64,000 bases of DNA from contig CALLKF010000114.1 of assembly GCA_938008535.1 (NCBI GenBank), positions 1-64,000 of the forward strand, in the 5' to 3' direction. Shown one piece after another: positions 1 to 8,534 of the stretch (the stretch's first letter is position 1; each line of letters begins with the position of its first letter). Under the pieces are notes generated by a model. That model made no database searches. It saw only the letters and a program-made list of their open reading frames with translations, and had not been told where the DNA came from. The position numbers and the translations under genes were made by a program. This DNA is from an uncultured Saprospirales bacterium. GTDB lineage: Bacteria > Bacteroidota > Bacteroidia > Chitinophagales > JADIYW01.

Positions 1-336
1 TTTTTTGGTACGGAGTCCAAAAATCTGGATCGTGCCATACAATTGATTTATCGTGAATTGCGCCAACTTCGCGAAAAACCACTCACAACCCTCCAGCTGC
101 GAAACCTAAAAGAGCAACTGATGGGACAGTTGGCGATGTCGGAAGAAGGAAATCAGAGTTTTATGCTGATGATGGCCAAGAGTATTTTGGACACAGGAAG
201 AATAGATTCGTTGAAAGAAATATTTGCTGAAATCAATGCCGTGACGGCCTCTCAACTGCAAGATATTGCCCAAGAGATGTTTGATGAAAGCCAATGGAGT
301 ACCCTCTCTTTTGTTCCAGAAGATGAAGAAAAATAA
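1..336 (+). CDS. M16 (insulinase/processing peptidase-like) family protein, C-terminal fragment
   Basis: The reading frame is open from the first base of the window, so this is the 3' end of a gene whose start lies outside. The visible part (about 111 residues) has the late-domain features of M16 zinc peptidases: a GTESKNLDRA segment followed by a helix of the type IYRELRQLREKP, then a long helical stretch and an FVPEDEEK tail. M16 proteins cut peptides or mitochondrial/TPP-like substrates with a clam-shell of four related domains; the catalytic HxxEH region would be upstream and is not seen, so activity cannot be judged. A strong hairpin terminator follows at 405-439. A separate M16 pair occurs at 59300-61858. 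Family assignment is fairly secure; specificity is unknown. Confidence 0.75.
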   Translation, partial: FFGTESKNLDRAIQLIYRELRQLREKPLTTLQLRNLKEQLMGQLAMSEEGNQSFMLMMAKSILDTGRIDSLKEIFAEINAVTASQLQDIAQEMFDESQWSTLSFVPEDEEK

Positions 337-404
337 TAGCATTTAAGACGTTTTTATATCGAATAAAACAGATAGTTTTTGGATAAAAACGGGTTAAACT
401 TGAC

Positions 405-439
405 AAAAACGGCTATAACATATATTTTTAGCCGTTTTT
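405..439 (+). terminator. Intrinsic terminator after the M16 gene
   Basis: Perfect 11-bp inverted repeat (AAAAACGGCTA at 405-415, TAGCCGTTTTT at 429-439) with a 13-base loop; the descending arm itself ends in a T run. It separates the M16 gene from the methyltransferase promoter. Confidence 0.75.
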
Positions 440-444
440 CCGTT

Positions 445-452
445 TATATTTG
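445..452 (+). promoter_or_regulatory. Bacteroidota -7 element for the O-methyltransferase
   Basis: TATATTTG matches TAnnTTTG and ends 19 bases before the ATG at 472. No TTG lies at the preferred 17-23 base distance, so only the -7 half is supported. Confidence 0.5.
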
Positions 453-471
453 TTGAAACAATACGGAATCA

Positions 472-1107
472 ATGGATTTTCTTCCCCCCGTCATAGAAGC
501 CTACGCGCTGGCGCATACCTCAGCAGAAAGCCCGCTATTGACGCAACTGAACCGCGAGACGCACGCTAAAATACTCCAATCACGGATGCTTTCGGGACAA
601 ATGCAAGGGCGGCTTTTAGCACTGTTTTCGACCATGATGCGTCCCCGTAGAATTCTCGAAATAGGTACTTATACAGGCTACTCCGCGCTTTGTTTGGCAG
701 AAGGTTTAACGGAAGAAGGCGTACTGATTACTATTGATGTAAATGAAGAATTGGAAGAAGTCGTAAAAACGCATGTAGAAAAAGCTGGTTTGCAACATAA
801 AATTATTCAGATAATTGGCGATGCAACTTCGGAAATAAACAACTTAAATGAAACGTTTGATATCGTGTTTATTGATGCTGACAAACAAAACTATAGTTTG
901 TATTATGATTTGGTAATTGATAAAGTACGAACTGGTGGTTTTATTTTGGCTGACAATGTACTTTGGAGTGGCAAGATTATTGATGAAAAAAAAGATAAAG
1001 ACACGCAAAAATTAGCAGAATTTAACGATAAGGTTCAACAAGATAATCGCGTAGATAACGTTATAGTTTCGATGCGTGATGGAATTATGATGATGCGTAA
1101 AAAATAA
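472..1107 (+). CDS. Class I SAM-dependent O-methyltransferase (caffeoyl-CoA OMT-like)
   Basis: 211 residues, the usual length for the small cation-dependent O-methyltransferase family (Methyltransf_3). The SAM-binding glycine motif is LEIGTYTGYSA at about residues 62-72, the acidic end of strand 2 is TIDV at 87-90, and the metal/substrate motif FIDADK is at 133-138, followed by ADNVLW at 160-165. These enzymes transfer a methyl group to a catechol-type or similar hydroxyl using a divalent cation; the physiological substrate in Bacteroidota is not established. It stands alone between a terminator and the glucosaminidase gene, 57 bases upstream of the latter. The family call is secure, the substrate is not. 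Confidence 0.9.
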   Translation: MDFLPPVIEAYALAHTSAESPLLTQLNRETHAKILQSRMLSGQMQGRLLALFSTMMRPRRILEIGTYTGYSALCLAEGLTEEGVLITIDVNEELEEVVKTHVEKAGLQHKIIQIIGDATSEINNLNETFDIVFIDADKQNYSLYYDLVIDKVRTGGFILADNVLWSGKIIDEKKDKDTQKLAEFNDKVQQDNRVDNVIVSMRDGIMMMRKK

Positions 1108-1115
1108 AAGAACTA

Positions 1116-1149
1116 AACTTTTTTAAAGTTTAAAAACTTTAGAAAAGTT
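1116..1149. repeat. AT-rich intergenic inverted repeat (AACTTT...AAAGTT family)
   Basis: Arms AACTTTT/AAAAGTT and TAAAGTTT/AAACTTTA are nested around an AA centre with one mismatch pair. The same AACTTTAGAAAAGTT string recurs at 23181-23195. It lies between two same-strand genes and could act as a weak hairpin in their transcript. Confidence 0.55.
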
Positions 1150-1164
1150 AAACAAAATAAAAAA

Positions 1165-2727
1165 ATGAAAAAAATTATATTTCTTACAACTTACTACTTC
1201 TTACTTACTACTTTTTCGCATGCGCAAGATGTTGCCGTTGTGAAAGCATATATCGAAAAATATAAAACTATTGCTATTGCAGAAATGAACCGAGTTGGAA
1301 TTCCTGCAAGTATTACGTTGGCGCAAGGTTTGCACGAAAGTGGAAATGGAAATAGTTTTTTGGCAAAAAATACCAACAACCATTTTGGTATAAAATGCCA
1401 TGAAACCTGGACTGGAAAAACGTTTTCATACACAGATGATGCACCTGATGAATGCTTTCGTGTATATGATAAAGTAGAAGATTCTTACGTCGATCATTCT
1501 GATTTTTTGCGGAACAGACCACGCTATGCTTTTTTGTTTTTGTATGAGAAAAATGACTACAAAAAATGGGCCTATGGTTTAAAAAAAGCTGGTTATGCAA
1601 CGAATCCAAAATATCCTGAAATACTCATAAAGATTATTGAAGAAAATCAACTGTTTAATTTTGACAATGGTAACGAAGAATTAGCTACGGATAAAAAAGA
1701 AGATGTTATAATAGATTTTGAAACTAAAGAAAATCCGTTAGTTATTCCAGATATTTCCGTTCCAAAACAACCAACGCAAGAACAACAAGAAGAAGTAGAA
1801 GCAATTGACAAAAACATTAAAAAACCAATGCTTTCTAAACCAATAAAAAAAACTATCTTATCTGTAAATAAATGCGATGCTGTAAAAATAGCAAAAGGTG
1901 AAACCATTGAACAATTAGCAAATTATTTTAAATTAGAAACTGAAGAATTACTAGCATTTAATGATGTTGCTGATGATTCAAAATTTAAAGTTGGTCAATA
2001 TTTATTTGTCGAAAAAAAAAAGAAATCGAATAAAGAAAAAACCTACACCTTTAAATCAACTGATAACATTTGGTTGGTATCGCAAAACAAAGGTGTTCAG
2101 TTAGGTGCTTTATTAAAAAGAAATAAATTAGAAGATGGTGAAGAACCAGTTGCAAAAACCGTAATTTATTTAAAAGGAAAAGCAAAAGAAAAACCAGCAT
2201 TGCGACCAATTAAATCGATACAGATTGATGTGCCATTAAAACCACAAGTAGCGCCAGTCTGTATTGGTGTTTCTTCAAAATCTAATGAAATTGTTCGTGC
2301 AAATGATACTATCTATCCACCAATAAAAGAAGTAATAAAAAATATCATTGACAGCAATAAAGTTTTGGGTTTTGAAAATGACACCAAATTACTGGAAAAT
2401 AATTATTCGGTGCAAACGCCAATAAATACTGACAAAGACACGATTGTAAAAACTCCAACACCACCAATACAAACCATATCAAATCCAGATTTAGGACGTT
2501 CGGTTTCTGTTTATGAAAGAGGTTTAGAAACACCAACTGTTTATCCAACAACTATTGATTATAGCAAATTGCCAAAAAGCAACAATGGCTTACACACTGT
2601 AATTAAAGGCGACACGATGTATAATATTTGTAAGCGTTATAATATTTCTATTGCACAAATTATGGAATGGAATAATTTATCAGAACAAAGCATTAAATTA
2701 GGACAAGTTTTAAAAATTCAACAATAA
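1165..2727 (+). CDS. Secreted N-acetylglucosaminidase (GH73-like) with LysM domains
   Basis: 520 residues with an N-terminal signal peptide (about 1-20, cleavage after SHA). The glucosaminidase domain spans about 27-165: the helix MNRVGIPASITLAQ leads to the general acid Glu58 in LHESGNG, followed by NNHFGIKC. A LysM repeat is at about 238-283 (KGETIEQLANYF...VGQYLFVE), a weaker LysM-like stretch follows near 295-335, and a final LysM is at 476-520 (HTVIKGDTMYNICKRYNIS). The linker is low in hydrophobic residues and rich in Lys, Pro and Thr. The expected role is hydrolysis of the glycan backbone of peptidoglycan in the periplasm, with LysM domains holding the enzyme on the wall, for cell separation or remodelling. 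Domain order is typical for Bacteroidota. Confidence 0.88.
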   Translation: MKKIIFLTTYYFLLTTFSHAQDVAVVKAYIEKYKTIAIAEMNRVGIPASITLAQGLHESGNGNSFLAKNTNNHFGIKCHETWTGKTFSYTDDAPDECFRVYDKVEDSYVDHSDFLRNRPRYAFLFLYEKNDYKKWAYGLKKAGYATNPKYPEILIKIIEENQLFNFDNGNEELATDKKEDVIIDFETKENPLVIPDISVPKQPTQEQQEEVEAIDKNIKKPMLSKPIKKTILSVNKCDAVKIAKGETIEQLANYFKLETEELLAFNDVADDSKFKVGQYLFVEKKKKSNKEKTYTFKSTDNIWLVSQNKGVQLGALLKRNKLEDGEEPVAKTVIYLKGKAKEKPALRPIKSIQIDVPLKPQVAPVCIGVSSKSNEIVRANDTIYPPIKEVIKNIIDSNKVLGFENDTKLLENNYSVQTPINTDKDTIVKTPTPPIQTISNPDLGRSVSVYERGLETPTVYPTTIDYSKLPKSNNGLHTVIKGDTMYNICKRYNISIAQIMEWNNLSEQSIKLGQVLKIQQ

Positions 2728-2739
2728 AAAATTAAAAAA

Positions 2740-2868
2740 TTAACCACTGAAGAAACTGAAAAAGCTGAAAGTTTTATTGATGCAACAATAAGTAAACTTA
2801 GCTTTCTTATTTCATAAGAAATTGTATCTTTCTTTTTTCTAAAGATTCTTTGTGTCTTAAGTGGTTAA
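2740..2868. repeat. Long-loop inverted repeat TTAACCACT / AGTGGTTAA
   Basis: A 9-bp perfect inverted repeat (2740-2748 and 2860-2868) bounds 111 bp that ends in AAGATTCTTTGTGTCTTA. From experience such CCACT...AAGTGG stretches occur between genes in many Bacteroidota genomes; that point is from memory, not from this window. No coding sequence is visible inside. Confidence 0.5.
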
Positions 2869-2890
2869 AAAAAAATAATTAAGTTTACAT

Positions 2891-3427
2891 ATGCAAACCG
2901 TAAAAATCCACAACAAACTTTTTCATCAATACATTTCAGCAACAGAAATACAACAACGCATTGTAGAAATCAGTAAAGAACTTACTAAAAAATTTGCAGA
3001 CAAAAATCCAGTATTTATTGTAGTATTGCGTGGTTCGTTTATGTTTGCTGCCGATATTTTGCGCCAGTTCAACGATGAATGTGAAATTGAATTTGTGAAA
3101 TTATCTTCGTACGATGGTATGCAATCTACTGGAAAAATAAAAATTGATTTGGCACCAAACGCATCTAAAATAAATAACAGAGATGTAATTATAATTGAAG
3201 ATATTGTTGACTCAGGATTAACGATGCATTTTTTTATGCATTATTTACAAGAGTTTCAGCCAAAATCTGTTTCATTGGTTTCATTTTTATACAAACCAGA
3301 AAACATGAAAAAAGATGTTCAGATAGACCATATTGGTTTCACGATTCCTGATTTGTTCGTTATAGGTTATGGTTTAGATTACGACGGCAACGGCCGAAAC
3401 TTGGCTGCTGTATATCAGTTGGCGTAA
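2891..3427 (+). CDS. hpt: Hypoxanthine phosphoribosyltransferase
   Basis: 178 residues, typical for type I HPRT. The PRPP-binding loop is VIIIEDIVDSGLTM at about residues 97-110 and the pyrophosphate-loop region VLRGSFMFAADI is near 45-56; the C-terminal hood GYGLDYDGNGRNL is also present. The enzyme salvages hypoxanthine (often guanine) with PRPP to IMP (GMP) in the cytoplasm. It is convergent with the VWA gene, with only 7 bases between them. A -7-like TAAGTTTA ends three bases before the ATG, which may indicate a leaderless mRNA. Confidence 0.93.
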   Translation: MQTVKIHNKLFHQYISATEIQQRIVEISKELTKKFADKNPVFIVVLRGSFMFAADILRQFNDECEIEFVKLSSYDGMQSTGKIKIDLAPNASKINNRDVIIIEDIVDSGLTMHFFMHYLQEFQPKSVSLVSFLYKPENMKKDVQIDHIGFTIPDLFVIGYGLDYDGNGRNLAAVYQLA

Positions 3428-3434
3428 TCACACA

Positions 3435-4763
3435 TCACTTATTTTTCTTGATGTTATAATTCATCTGTTTCGTGCTTTTCTGAATCATTTTTCTATCTTC
3501 TGTTGATTTTGTTTCAATGTCTTTCACATCATTTTTATACTTTGTAATTGCATCTTTTTGTTTTTGTACTTTACCTGTTTTAGATCTATAACTATTAGTA
3601 ATAACTACTTCTTCAGCTTTGGAAGCAAAAGCAAAACCAGCAGCATAATTGCCTTTGTCAATTTCCTGCATCGCTTTGTCCATCATTTCGGTTGTGTTAT
3701 ACACAATCACCATTTCATCTACCAAACTATCAATGTTTTGGTTGTAAATAATGGTGTCGCGTGTAACAGCTAAATTAGTAGAAGTAAATAATTGATCCGT
3801 TTTGTCTAATTGTGCATCAGTAAAATACACTTGTGTTTGTAGCGTAATTTTATCAGCAATTGGTTTAATTAATTTAAAATGCACCAACACTTCTTTTGCT
3901 TCTTTTGAATAAATATCGTTTAGTAAAACCGTAATGGTATGGTTCGTATCTGTGTGATTGTAACCATACACTTTTTCCACTTTCATATTATCAGGATATT
4001 TTATTTCCAATGTTGTTTGTTGAGCCACAACTGATAATAAACCGTCTAATTCTTTGGCAAAAATCGCTGGTATTTTGGTGGCTGTGTCAATAAAATAATA
4101 ATTGCCATTTCCATTTTCAGCAATCGACGTCATCAAATCTTCATTAAAATCAGCACCAACACCAAACGTAGAAACACCAATTCCTGTTTTTTTGAACATG
4201 CTTTTTACACTTTCATTTATCGTTGCAGGCAACACCGTTCCAACATTTGCCAAACCATCGGAAACCAGCAAAACTCTGTTAACATAACCATCTTTTTTTG
4301 TCGTCAACACTTCGTCAAAACCTTTCATCATTCCACCAAATAAATTCGTAGAACCGCGAACTGTAATTTCATTTACTTTTTGTTTCAACGCATCTTTATT
4401 TTTTACCAAAGCAGAAGCGCTGATTACATTTACTCTGTCATCATATTCTACAATCGATAAATAATCGGTTGCGCTTAATTGGTCAATAACAAAATTCATC
4501 GCTTTTTTGGCATTTTCTATTTTTGCACCTGACATCGAGCCGCTTCTATCTAACACCAACGAAATATTTAACGGCGCACGTTTTTTTTCTGTTTTCAATT
4601 CGTTTCCTAAAAGCGAAACATATAAATAAATATCAGAATCTGATTTTTGTTCTAAGTGGTAAGAGTTGTTCAATTTAGTGGTTAATTGAATGGCTTTATT
4701 ATTTTGTGCAAACAATAGGCAACCAGAAACCATTAAAATGAAAGTTGAAATCGATCGTATCAT
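3435..4763 (-). CDS. Secreted von Willebrand factor A domain protein
   Basis: 442 residues with a hydrophobic N-terminus ending CLLFAQ (signal peptidase I or possibly a lipoprotein around Cys15). The VWA domain starts at about residue 65; the MIDAS motif DRSGSMSG gives Asp72, Ser74 and Ser76, and a TNLFGG loop supplies the further metal-site Thr. The family usually binds a metal-bridged protein ligand at the cell surface or periplasm; the partner here is unknown. The C-terminal third is Lys-rich and helical (KAMQEIDKGNYAAGFAFASKAEE, split across two helices). It is monocistronic and convergent with hpt. The 279 bp upstream (4764-5042) are AT-rich and hold the DUF177 promoter on the other strand; I see no other feature there. 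Confidence 0.82.
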   Translation of the reverse strand: MIRSISTFILMVSGCLLFAQNNKAIQLTTKLNNSYHLEQKSDSDIYLYVSLLGNELKTEKKRAPLNISLVLDRSGSMSGAKIENAKKAMNFVIDQLSATDYLSIVEYDDRVNVISASALVKNKDALKQKVNEITVRGSTNLFGGMMKGFDEVLTTKKDGYVNRVLLVSDGLANVGTVLPATINESVKSMFKKTGIGVSTFGVGADFNEDLMTSIAENGNGNYYFIDTATKIPAIFAKELDGLLSVVAQQTTLEIKYPDNMKVEKVYGYNHTDTNHTITVLLNDIYSKEAKEVLVHFKLIKPIADKITLQTQVYFTDAQLDKTDQLFTSTNLAVTRDTIIYNQNIDSLVDEMVIVYNTTEMMDKAMQEIDKGNYAAGFAFASKAEEVVITNSYRSKTGKVQKQKDAITKYKNDVKDIETKSTEDRKMIQKSTKQMNYNIKKNK

Positions 4764-5004
4764 AGTATAATTTTAGTAAGATAAATATCATTTAATTTTA
4801 ATTACAAAAGATTGAAGATGTGTTAATTAAGTATTTTTGGATGTTAATAACCGTTAATGAAAAACAGCAAAATAGATGATGAAGCATATTAAAATTACAT
4901 TATTTCACACTCAAAAATTAAAAAACTATTGATAATCAATCAACTAAGAATATGAATATTCAAAAATTCTGCTAAATAAATTTCCACAATTGCGAATAAA
5001 TACC

Positions 5005-5012
5005 TACTTTTG
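5005..5012 (+). promoter_or_regulatory. -7 element of the DUF177-rpmF-efp operon
   Basis: TACTTTTG fits TAnnTTTG. It overlaps an in-frame TTG at 5010, so that upstream start is very unlikely and the ATG at 5043 is the real one. No well-spaced TTG was found upstream. Confidence 0.6.
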
Positions 5013-5042
5013 CATTCCTTTTTAAATCCACAAACTGATAGC

Positions 5043-5588
5043 ATGTCTGATTTATTGAAAGAATATAAAATTCCGCATGCAGGTTTGAAAAAGGAAATTC
5101 ATGAGTTCGCTTTTGAATTGGATGAAAAGTTCTTTGCTCATTTCGAGAATTCTATCATTAATAAATGCGACATTCAGGCAAGCATCACGTTTGATAAACG
5201 CCAGGAACCATATATTATTGATGTAGATTTAGATGGCACCATTTTCAGCGATTGCGATAAATGCACGGCAACGATTCCTGTAATTATTCATTCTTCATTT
5301 ACGATTTATGTGAAATACGTATTCGACGAAGCAATGAAAGATATGGAAGATATTGAAATTATCCATATTGCCAAAGATGACCAAGATATTGATATTACGC
5401 AGTTTTTATATGATTATGCGCATTTATCAATTCCAATTCATAAAATCTGTGATAATCCTGGAAAAACAGAATATTGTGATTTAGAAATTATAGAATTATT
5501 AGAGCAAAAAACAATAGAAGAAGAAAATAATACTGAAACCGATCCACGTTGGGCTGGTTTAGATAAATTGAAAGACAAATTAAATTAG
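5043..5588 (+). CDS. DUF177 (YceD-like) protein
   Basis: 181 residues from the ATG at 5043 (MSDLLKEYKIPHAGL); the longer frame from 5010 starts inside the promoter. DUF177 proteins are usually encoded directly before rpmF, as here (6 bases apart), and are linked to 23S rRNA/L32 assembly in bacteria and plastids. A CDKC pair near residues 72-75 and a second Cys pair (ICDNPGKTEYC) late in the protein resemble the cysteine pattern of the family. The C-terminus carries the typical DPRWAGLDKL motif, seen in most DUF177 members. Family and context agree, so the call is secure although the molecular function is not defined. Confidence 0.88.
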   Translation: MSDLLKEYKIPHAGLKKEIHEFAFELDEKFFAHFENSIINKCDIQASITFDKRQEPYIIDVDLDGTIFSDCDKCTATIPVIIHSSFTIYVKYVFDEAMKDMEDIEIIHIAKDDQDIDITQFLYDYAHLSIPIHKICDNPGKTEYCDLEIIELLEQKTIEEENNTETDPRWAGLDKLKDKLN

Positions 5589-5594
5589 AATAAA

Positions 5595-5783
5595 ATGGCA
5601 CATCCAAAGAGAAGAACGTCTAATCAACGTAGAGACAAAAGACGTACGCATTACAAAATGACAGCTGCAAACGTGACAACTTGCAAAGTAACTGGCGAAA
5701 GTCACTTATCGCACAGAGCATACGTTTCTGGAAACGATTTGTATTACAACGGAAAAGTATTAATCGAAGGTTACGTAAAATAA
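5595..5783 (+). CDS. rpmF: 50S ribosomal protein L32
   Basis: 62 residues beginning MAHPKRRTSNQRRDKRRTH, the classic L32 start rich in Arg and Lys, with SHRAYVSGNDLYYNGK near the C-terminus as in Bacteroidota L32. The zinc-binding cysteines of some L32 proteins are absent apart from one Cys (TTCKVTGE), so this is the zinc-poor form. It is co-transcribed with the DUF177 gene upstream and probably with efp downstream. Confidence 0.95.
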   Translation: MAHPKRRTSNQRRDKRRTHYKMTAANVTTCKVTGESHLSHRAYVSGNDLYYNGKVLIEGYVK

Positions 5784-5801
5784 TTTAAGACCAATAGACA
5801 C

Positions 5802-5836
5802 AAGATTATAAGACGTAAGACTTGTCTTGAAATCTT
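5802..5836. repeat. Imperfect inverted repeat between rpmF and efp
   Basis: AAGATT + AAGAC at 5802-5814 pair with GTCTT + AATCTT at 5824-5836. The hairpin has no T tract, so it is probably not a terminator; it could adjust the L32:EF-P ratio, or simply be an intergenic repeat. Confidence 0.4.
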
Positions 5837-5862
5837 ATATCCAAAAATCTAAAAATCTAAAA

Positions 5863-6426
5863 ATGGCTTCAACATCAGATATTCGCAATGGCATGTGTAT
5901 TGTTTTCAATAACGATATTTATAAAATTGTAGAATTTTTACACGTAAAACCAGGCAAAGGTCCTGCTTTCGTTCGTACAAAATTAAAAAGTGTAACCAAC
6001 GGAAAAGTAGTTGATAATACATTTCCATCAGGAATGAAAATCGACGAAGTTCGTATCGAACATCGTGAATACCAATTCTTATACAAAGAAGGTGAGCATT
6101 TTCATTTCATGAATAATGAAACGTATGAGCAAATTGCCATTGATGGTAAAATTATCAACGCACCCGATTTTTTAACTGAAGGAATGACTGTAAAAATTGC
6201 TGTACGTGCTGAAGATGAATTACCACTAACATGCGATTTGCCAGCAACAGTAACTGTTGAAGTTACATACGCAGAACCAGGTATCAAAGGCGATACTGCA
6301 ACCAACACTTTGCGTCCTTGTACAACATCATCAGGAGCAAAAGTGATGATTCCATTATTTGTAAATATTGGCGATAAAATAAAAGTAAACACCGAAACTG
6401 GTGATTACATGGAAAGGGTAAAATAA
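5863..6426 (+). CDS. efp: Translation elongation factor P
   Basis: 187 residues from the ATG at 5863 (MASTSDIRNGMCIVFNND); the upstream in-frame start at 5827 adds a poor-quality leader and is rejected. The three beta-barrel domains are complete: domain I has the loop VKPGKGPAFVRTK with the conserved Lys that contacts the peptidyl-tRNA, and domain III ends GDYMERVK. EF-P relieves ribosome stalling at polyproline stretches. No EpmA/EpmB or EarP gene is near; the modification state is not predictable from this window. A terminator follows at 6451-6476. Confidence 0.95.
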   Translation: MASTSDIRNGMCIVFNNDIYKIVEFLHVKPGKGPAFVRTKLKSVTNGKVVDNTFPSGMKIDEVRIEHREYQFLYKEGEHFHFMNNETYEQIAIDGKIINAPDFLTEGMTVKIAVRAEDELPLTCDLPATVTVEVTYAEPGIKGDTATNTLRPCTTSSGAKVMIPLFVNIGDKIKVNTETGDYMERVK

Positions 6427-6450
6427 AATCAATATATATTTATTCTCAAT

Positions 6451-6482
6451 AATGCTTCATTATTAGATGAAGCATTTTTATT
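6451..6482 (+). terminator. Terminator of the DUF177-rpmF-efp operon
   Basis: 10-bp perfect stem (AATGCTTCAT 6451-6460 with ATGAAGCATT 6467-6476), a 6-base loop and a following T-rich tract. Confidence 0.85.
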
Positions 6483-6551
6483 TTCTGCTTACTCTTTTTC
6501 AAATAAGTACATTTTATTCACTTTTTATATTTTATTTGAGTTCATGAATGC

Positions 6552-6588
6552 TTTGCATTTCAAATTTTCAAATTATTAGCTATATTTG
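6552..6588 (+). promoter_or_regulatory. accB promoter
   Basis: TTTG at 6552-6555 and TATATTTG at 6581-6588 (25-base spacer, slightly long). The -7 element ends four bases before the ATG at 6593, so the mRNA may be leaderless. Confidence 0.55.
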
Positions 6589-6592
6589 GTTC

Positions 6593-7051
6593 ATGGACAT
6601 TTCTCAAATAAAAAAACTCATCCAGTTATTGAACGACAATAATTTAGGTGAATTAAAAGTACAGGAAGGCGATTTCAAAATTACAATTCGTCACAGAGAT
6701 TATGCAAAGACAAGTGGTGTTACTTCTGTCGTAAACGCGCCTGCAGCACCGACAATTGCTGCGCCTGTGGCTAATACGGAAACAAAAAAAGAAGATGTTG
6801 CTGCAGGAAATTTTTCTGCTATAAAAGCACCGATGATCGGCACATTCTATCGTTCGGCTGGTGAAGGAAAAGAACCATTTGTAAAAGTTGGCGACAAAAT
6901 AAAAAAAGGCGATGTGTTATGCATCATCGAAGCAATGAAATTATTCAACGAAATACAAAGCGAAGTTTCTGGAAAAATAGTAAAAGCAATGGTAGATAAT
7001 GCGCAAGCGGTCGAATATGATCAGCCGTTATTTTTAGTAGAACCGAATTAA
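6593..7051 (+). CDS. accB: Acetyl-CoA carboxylase biotin carboxyl carrier protein
   Basis: 152 residues from ATG 6593 (MDISQIKKLIQLLNDNNLGEL). The N-terminal helical part, an Ala/Pro-rich linker (about 45-75) and a C-terminal biotinyl domain are in the usual order; the biotin-accepting lysine is Lys116 in EAMKLFNEI. The start at 6548 lies upstream of the promoter -7 box and is rejected. The protein carries carboxybiotin between AccC and the carboxyltransferase in malonyl-CoA synthesis. Unusually, accC is not adjacent: a small membrane gene and an antisense gene lie between (see findings). Confidence 0.93.
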   Translation: MDISQIKKLIQLLNDNNLGELKVQEGDFKITIRHRDYAKTSGVTSVVNAPAAPTIAAPVANTETKKEDVAAGNFSAIKAPMIGTFYRSAGEGKEPFVKVGDKIKKGDVLCIIEAMKLFNEIQSEVSGKIVKAMVDNAQAVEYDQPLFLVEPN

Positions 7052-7107
7052 GTATAGATGCGATAGCTTTAAGCGATGGCATCTATAAAAACACATAAAC
7101 CAAAAAG

Positions 7108-7518
7108 ATGAACAAAACAATCGTTACCATTATCATCGTTATTGCGTTGTCGTTAACGGTTTTCTTTTTGTATAGAGTGATAGAATCCAAAAACGAAGAA
7201 TTATCTGAACTGAGAAATAAAGTTTCTAAAATGGAAACACTTTATTCGTCAGCAGCATACAAAGGTGATTCATTATATGCAATAGCCAGTTCACTTTCCA
7301 GCTATAAAACATTAACCTATGCAATGATTTATCGTGATTCGGTCCGCAAATCATTGAAATATAAAATTGGCGATATCGTTTATTTGAAATCAGATTCTTC
7401 CAAAGCTGTAATAAAAGACATACTTGCTGGTGGCGGCAAATTCGATCATTACATCAAATACCAAATCGTTAGAAAAGACAATAGCACAGAAATGTTATCG
7501 CCTGAATTGGTTTATTAA
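7108..7518 (+). CDS. Hypothetical membrane-anchored coiled-coil protein
   Basis: 136 residues that I do not recognise. Residues 4-22 (TIVTIIIVIALSLTVFFLY) form one transmembrane helix, followed by a short coiled coil (ESKNEELSELRNKVSKMETL). The C-terminal half, from about 88, is a small globular segment with KIGDIVYLKSDSSKAVIKDI, which resembles a short beta-barrel. A single N-in anchor with a periplasmic body, or a signal anchor, is likely. It lies 56 bases after accB on the same strand and is convergent with the PD40 gene (3 bases apart), so it may be co-transcribed with accB. Function unknown. Confidence 0.65.
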   Translation: MNKTIVTIIIVIALSLTVFFLYRVIESKNEELSELRNKVSKMETLYSSAAYKGDSLYAIASSLSSYKTLTYAMIYRDSVRKSLKYKIGDIVYLKSDSSKAVIKDILAGGGKFDHYIKYQIVRKDNSTEMLSPELVY

Positions 7519-7521
7519 ATT

Positions 7522-8493
7522 TTATTTTAAAATCTCATCAGCATTTATCCAATAAATATTGCCTTTGCCATTTTGCGGTTGAGTCAACTCTTTAATAAAA
7601 ATATCTAAGCTTAATTTATTTTTATACGATTTTTGAACGTTATTTTTTTCACTTGTATAGAAAAAATATTTTTTGTCAAAACTCACAAACGGACAATAAT
7701 CCAGCGATTTCGAATTTATTGTATTGCCTAAATTTTTGGCTTGTGTCCAGTTACTATCTGCATTTTTTTTGCTGATGTATAAATCGCCGCCACCAAGATC
7801 ATCGTCTCTTCCATAAGAAGTAAAAATTATGTACGAATCATCTAGCGCAACAAATGCGTTGAACTCATACATTTTTGAATTCACAGAATCAGATAAAGAT
7901 TCAGGCGTCGTATAATTTCCATCAATTAATTTACTCATCCAAATGTCTTCTTTGCCTTTTGAATTTTTATAAGCAGCTGTAAAATACAGATTGCCATTTT
8001 TTGTAATGGATGGATAGAATTCATTTGCTTCTGTATTGACCGGCGCACCTAAGTTTTTCGGCTCAGACCACACACCATTTGTCTTTTCTGTTTTCCAAAT
8101 ATCGAAATCTTTTATAGCACTGTCTATTTGCAACGGACGATTGGATGCAAAATAAAGTGTATTTCCATCAGGTGAAAAAGTCGGTTCAATATCAGCATAA
8201 TTTCCTGAAAAAGGCGCCATCTCAATGTTCCAGTTTTGTTTGTTTTTTGTCAATCTTATTATAGATGAAAAAACATTTTTGCTGCTTTCTACAGTAATAA
8301 ATAATTCGTCATTTGTTGGTGCCAAAGCAAAATCGCGTACTGATAAATTTTTTAATTCTATTGGTAACTTAAATAGTTTGCCGCTATCCTTTGGCGCTTT
8401 TAATGGAATTGAAAACAACGTTGGCTTTAAAGCAAAACTCAACGTTACATTGAAACAAAACAAAATGAAAAGTGTATGAATATTCTTCTTCAT
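7522..8493 (-). CDS. Secreted PD40 (WD40-like) beta-propeller protein
   Basis: 323 residues with a signal peptide (about 1-21). Repeated PD40 blades are visible: FSPDGNTLYFASNRP, YPSITKNGNLYFTAAY, and FVSFDKKYFFYTSEK, each with the D-G-x-x-L-Y-F pattern found in TolB-like propellers. WSEPKNLGAPVNTEANEFYP is the usual phrase of Bacteroidota proteins in which PD40 repeats precede OmpA or other surface domains, but here there is no extra domain. Likely a periplasmic or surface binding protein with no known ligand. It sits antisense between accB and accC. Confidence 0.8.
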   Translation of the reverse strand: MKKNIHTLFILFCFNVTLSFALKPTLFSIPLKAPKDSGKLFKLPIELKNLSVRDFALAPTNDELFITVESSKNVFSSIIRLTKNKQNWNIEMAPFSGNYADIEPTFSPDGNTLYFASNRPLQIDSAIKDFDIWKTEKTNGVWSEPKNLGAPVNTEANEFYPSITKNGNLYFTAAYKNSKGKEDIWMSKLIDGNYTTPESLSDSVNSKMYEFNAFVALDDSYIIFTSYGRDDDLGGGDLYISKKNADSNWTQAKNLGNTINSKSLDYCPFVSFDKKYFFYTSEKNNVQKSYKNKLSLDIFIKELTQPQNGKGNIYWINADEILK

Positions 8494-8534
8494 AAACTAA
8501 AAATAAGATAAAATGTCTTTAAATTAGCGTCAAC

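Noticed and set aside
5010..5042. TTG start for the DUF177 gene at 5010
   Set aside because: It lies inside the -7 promoter element; the ATG at 5043 gives the family start.
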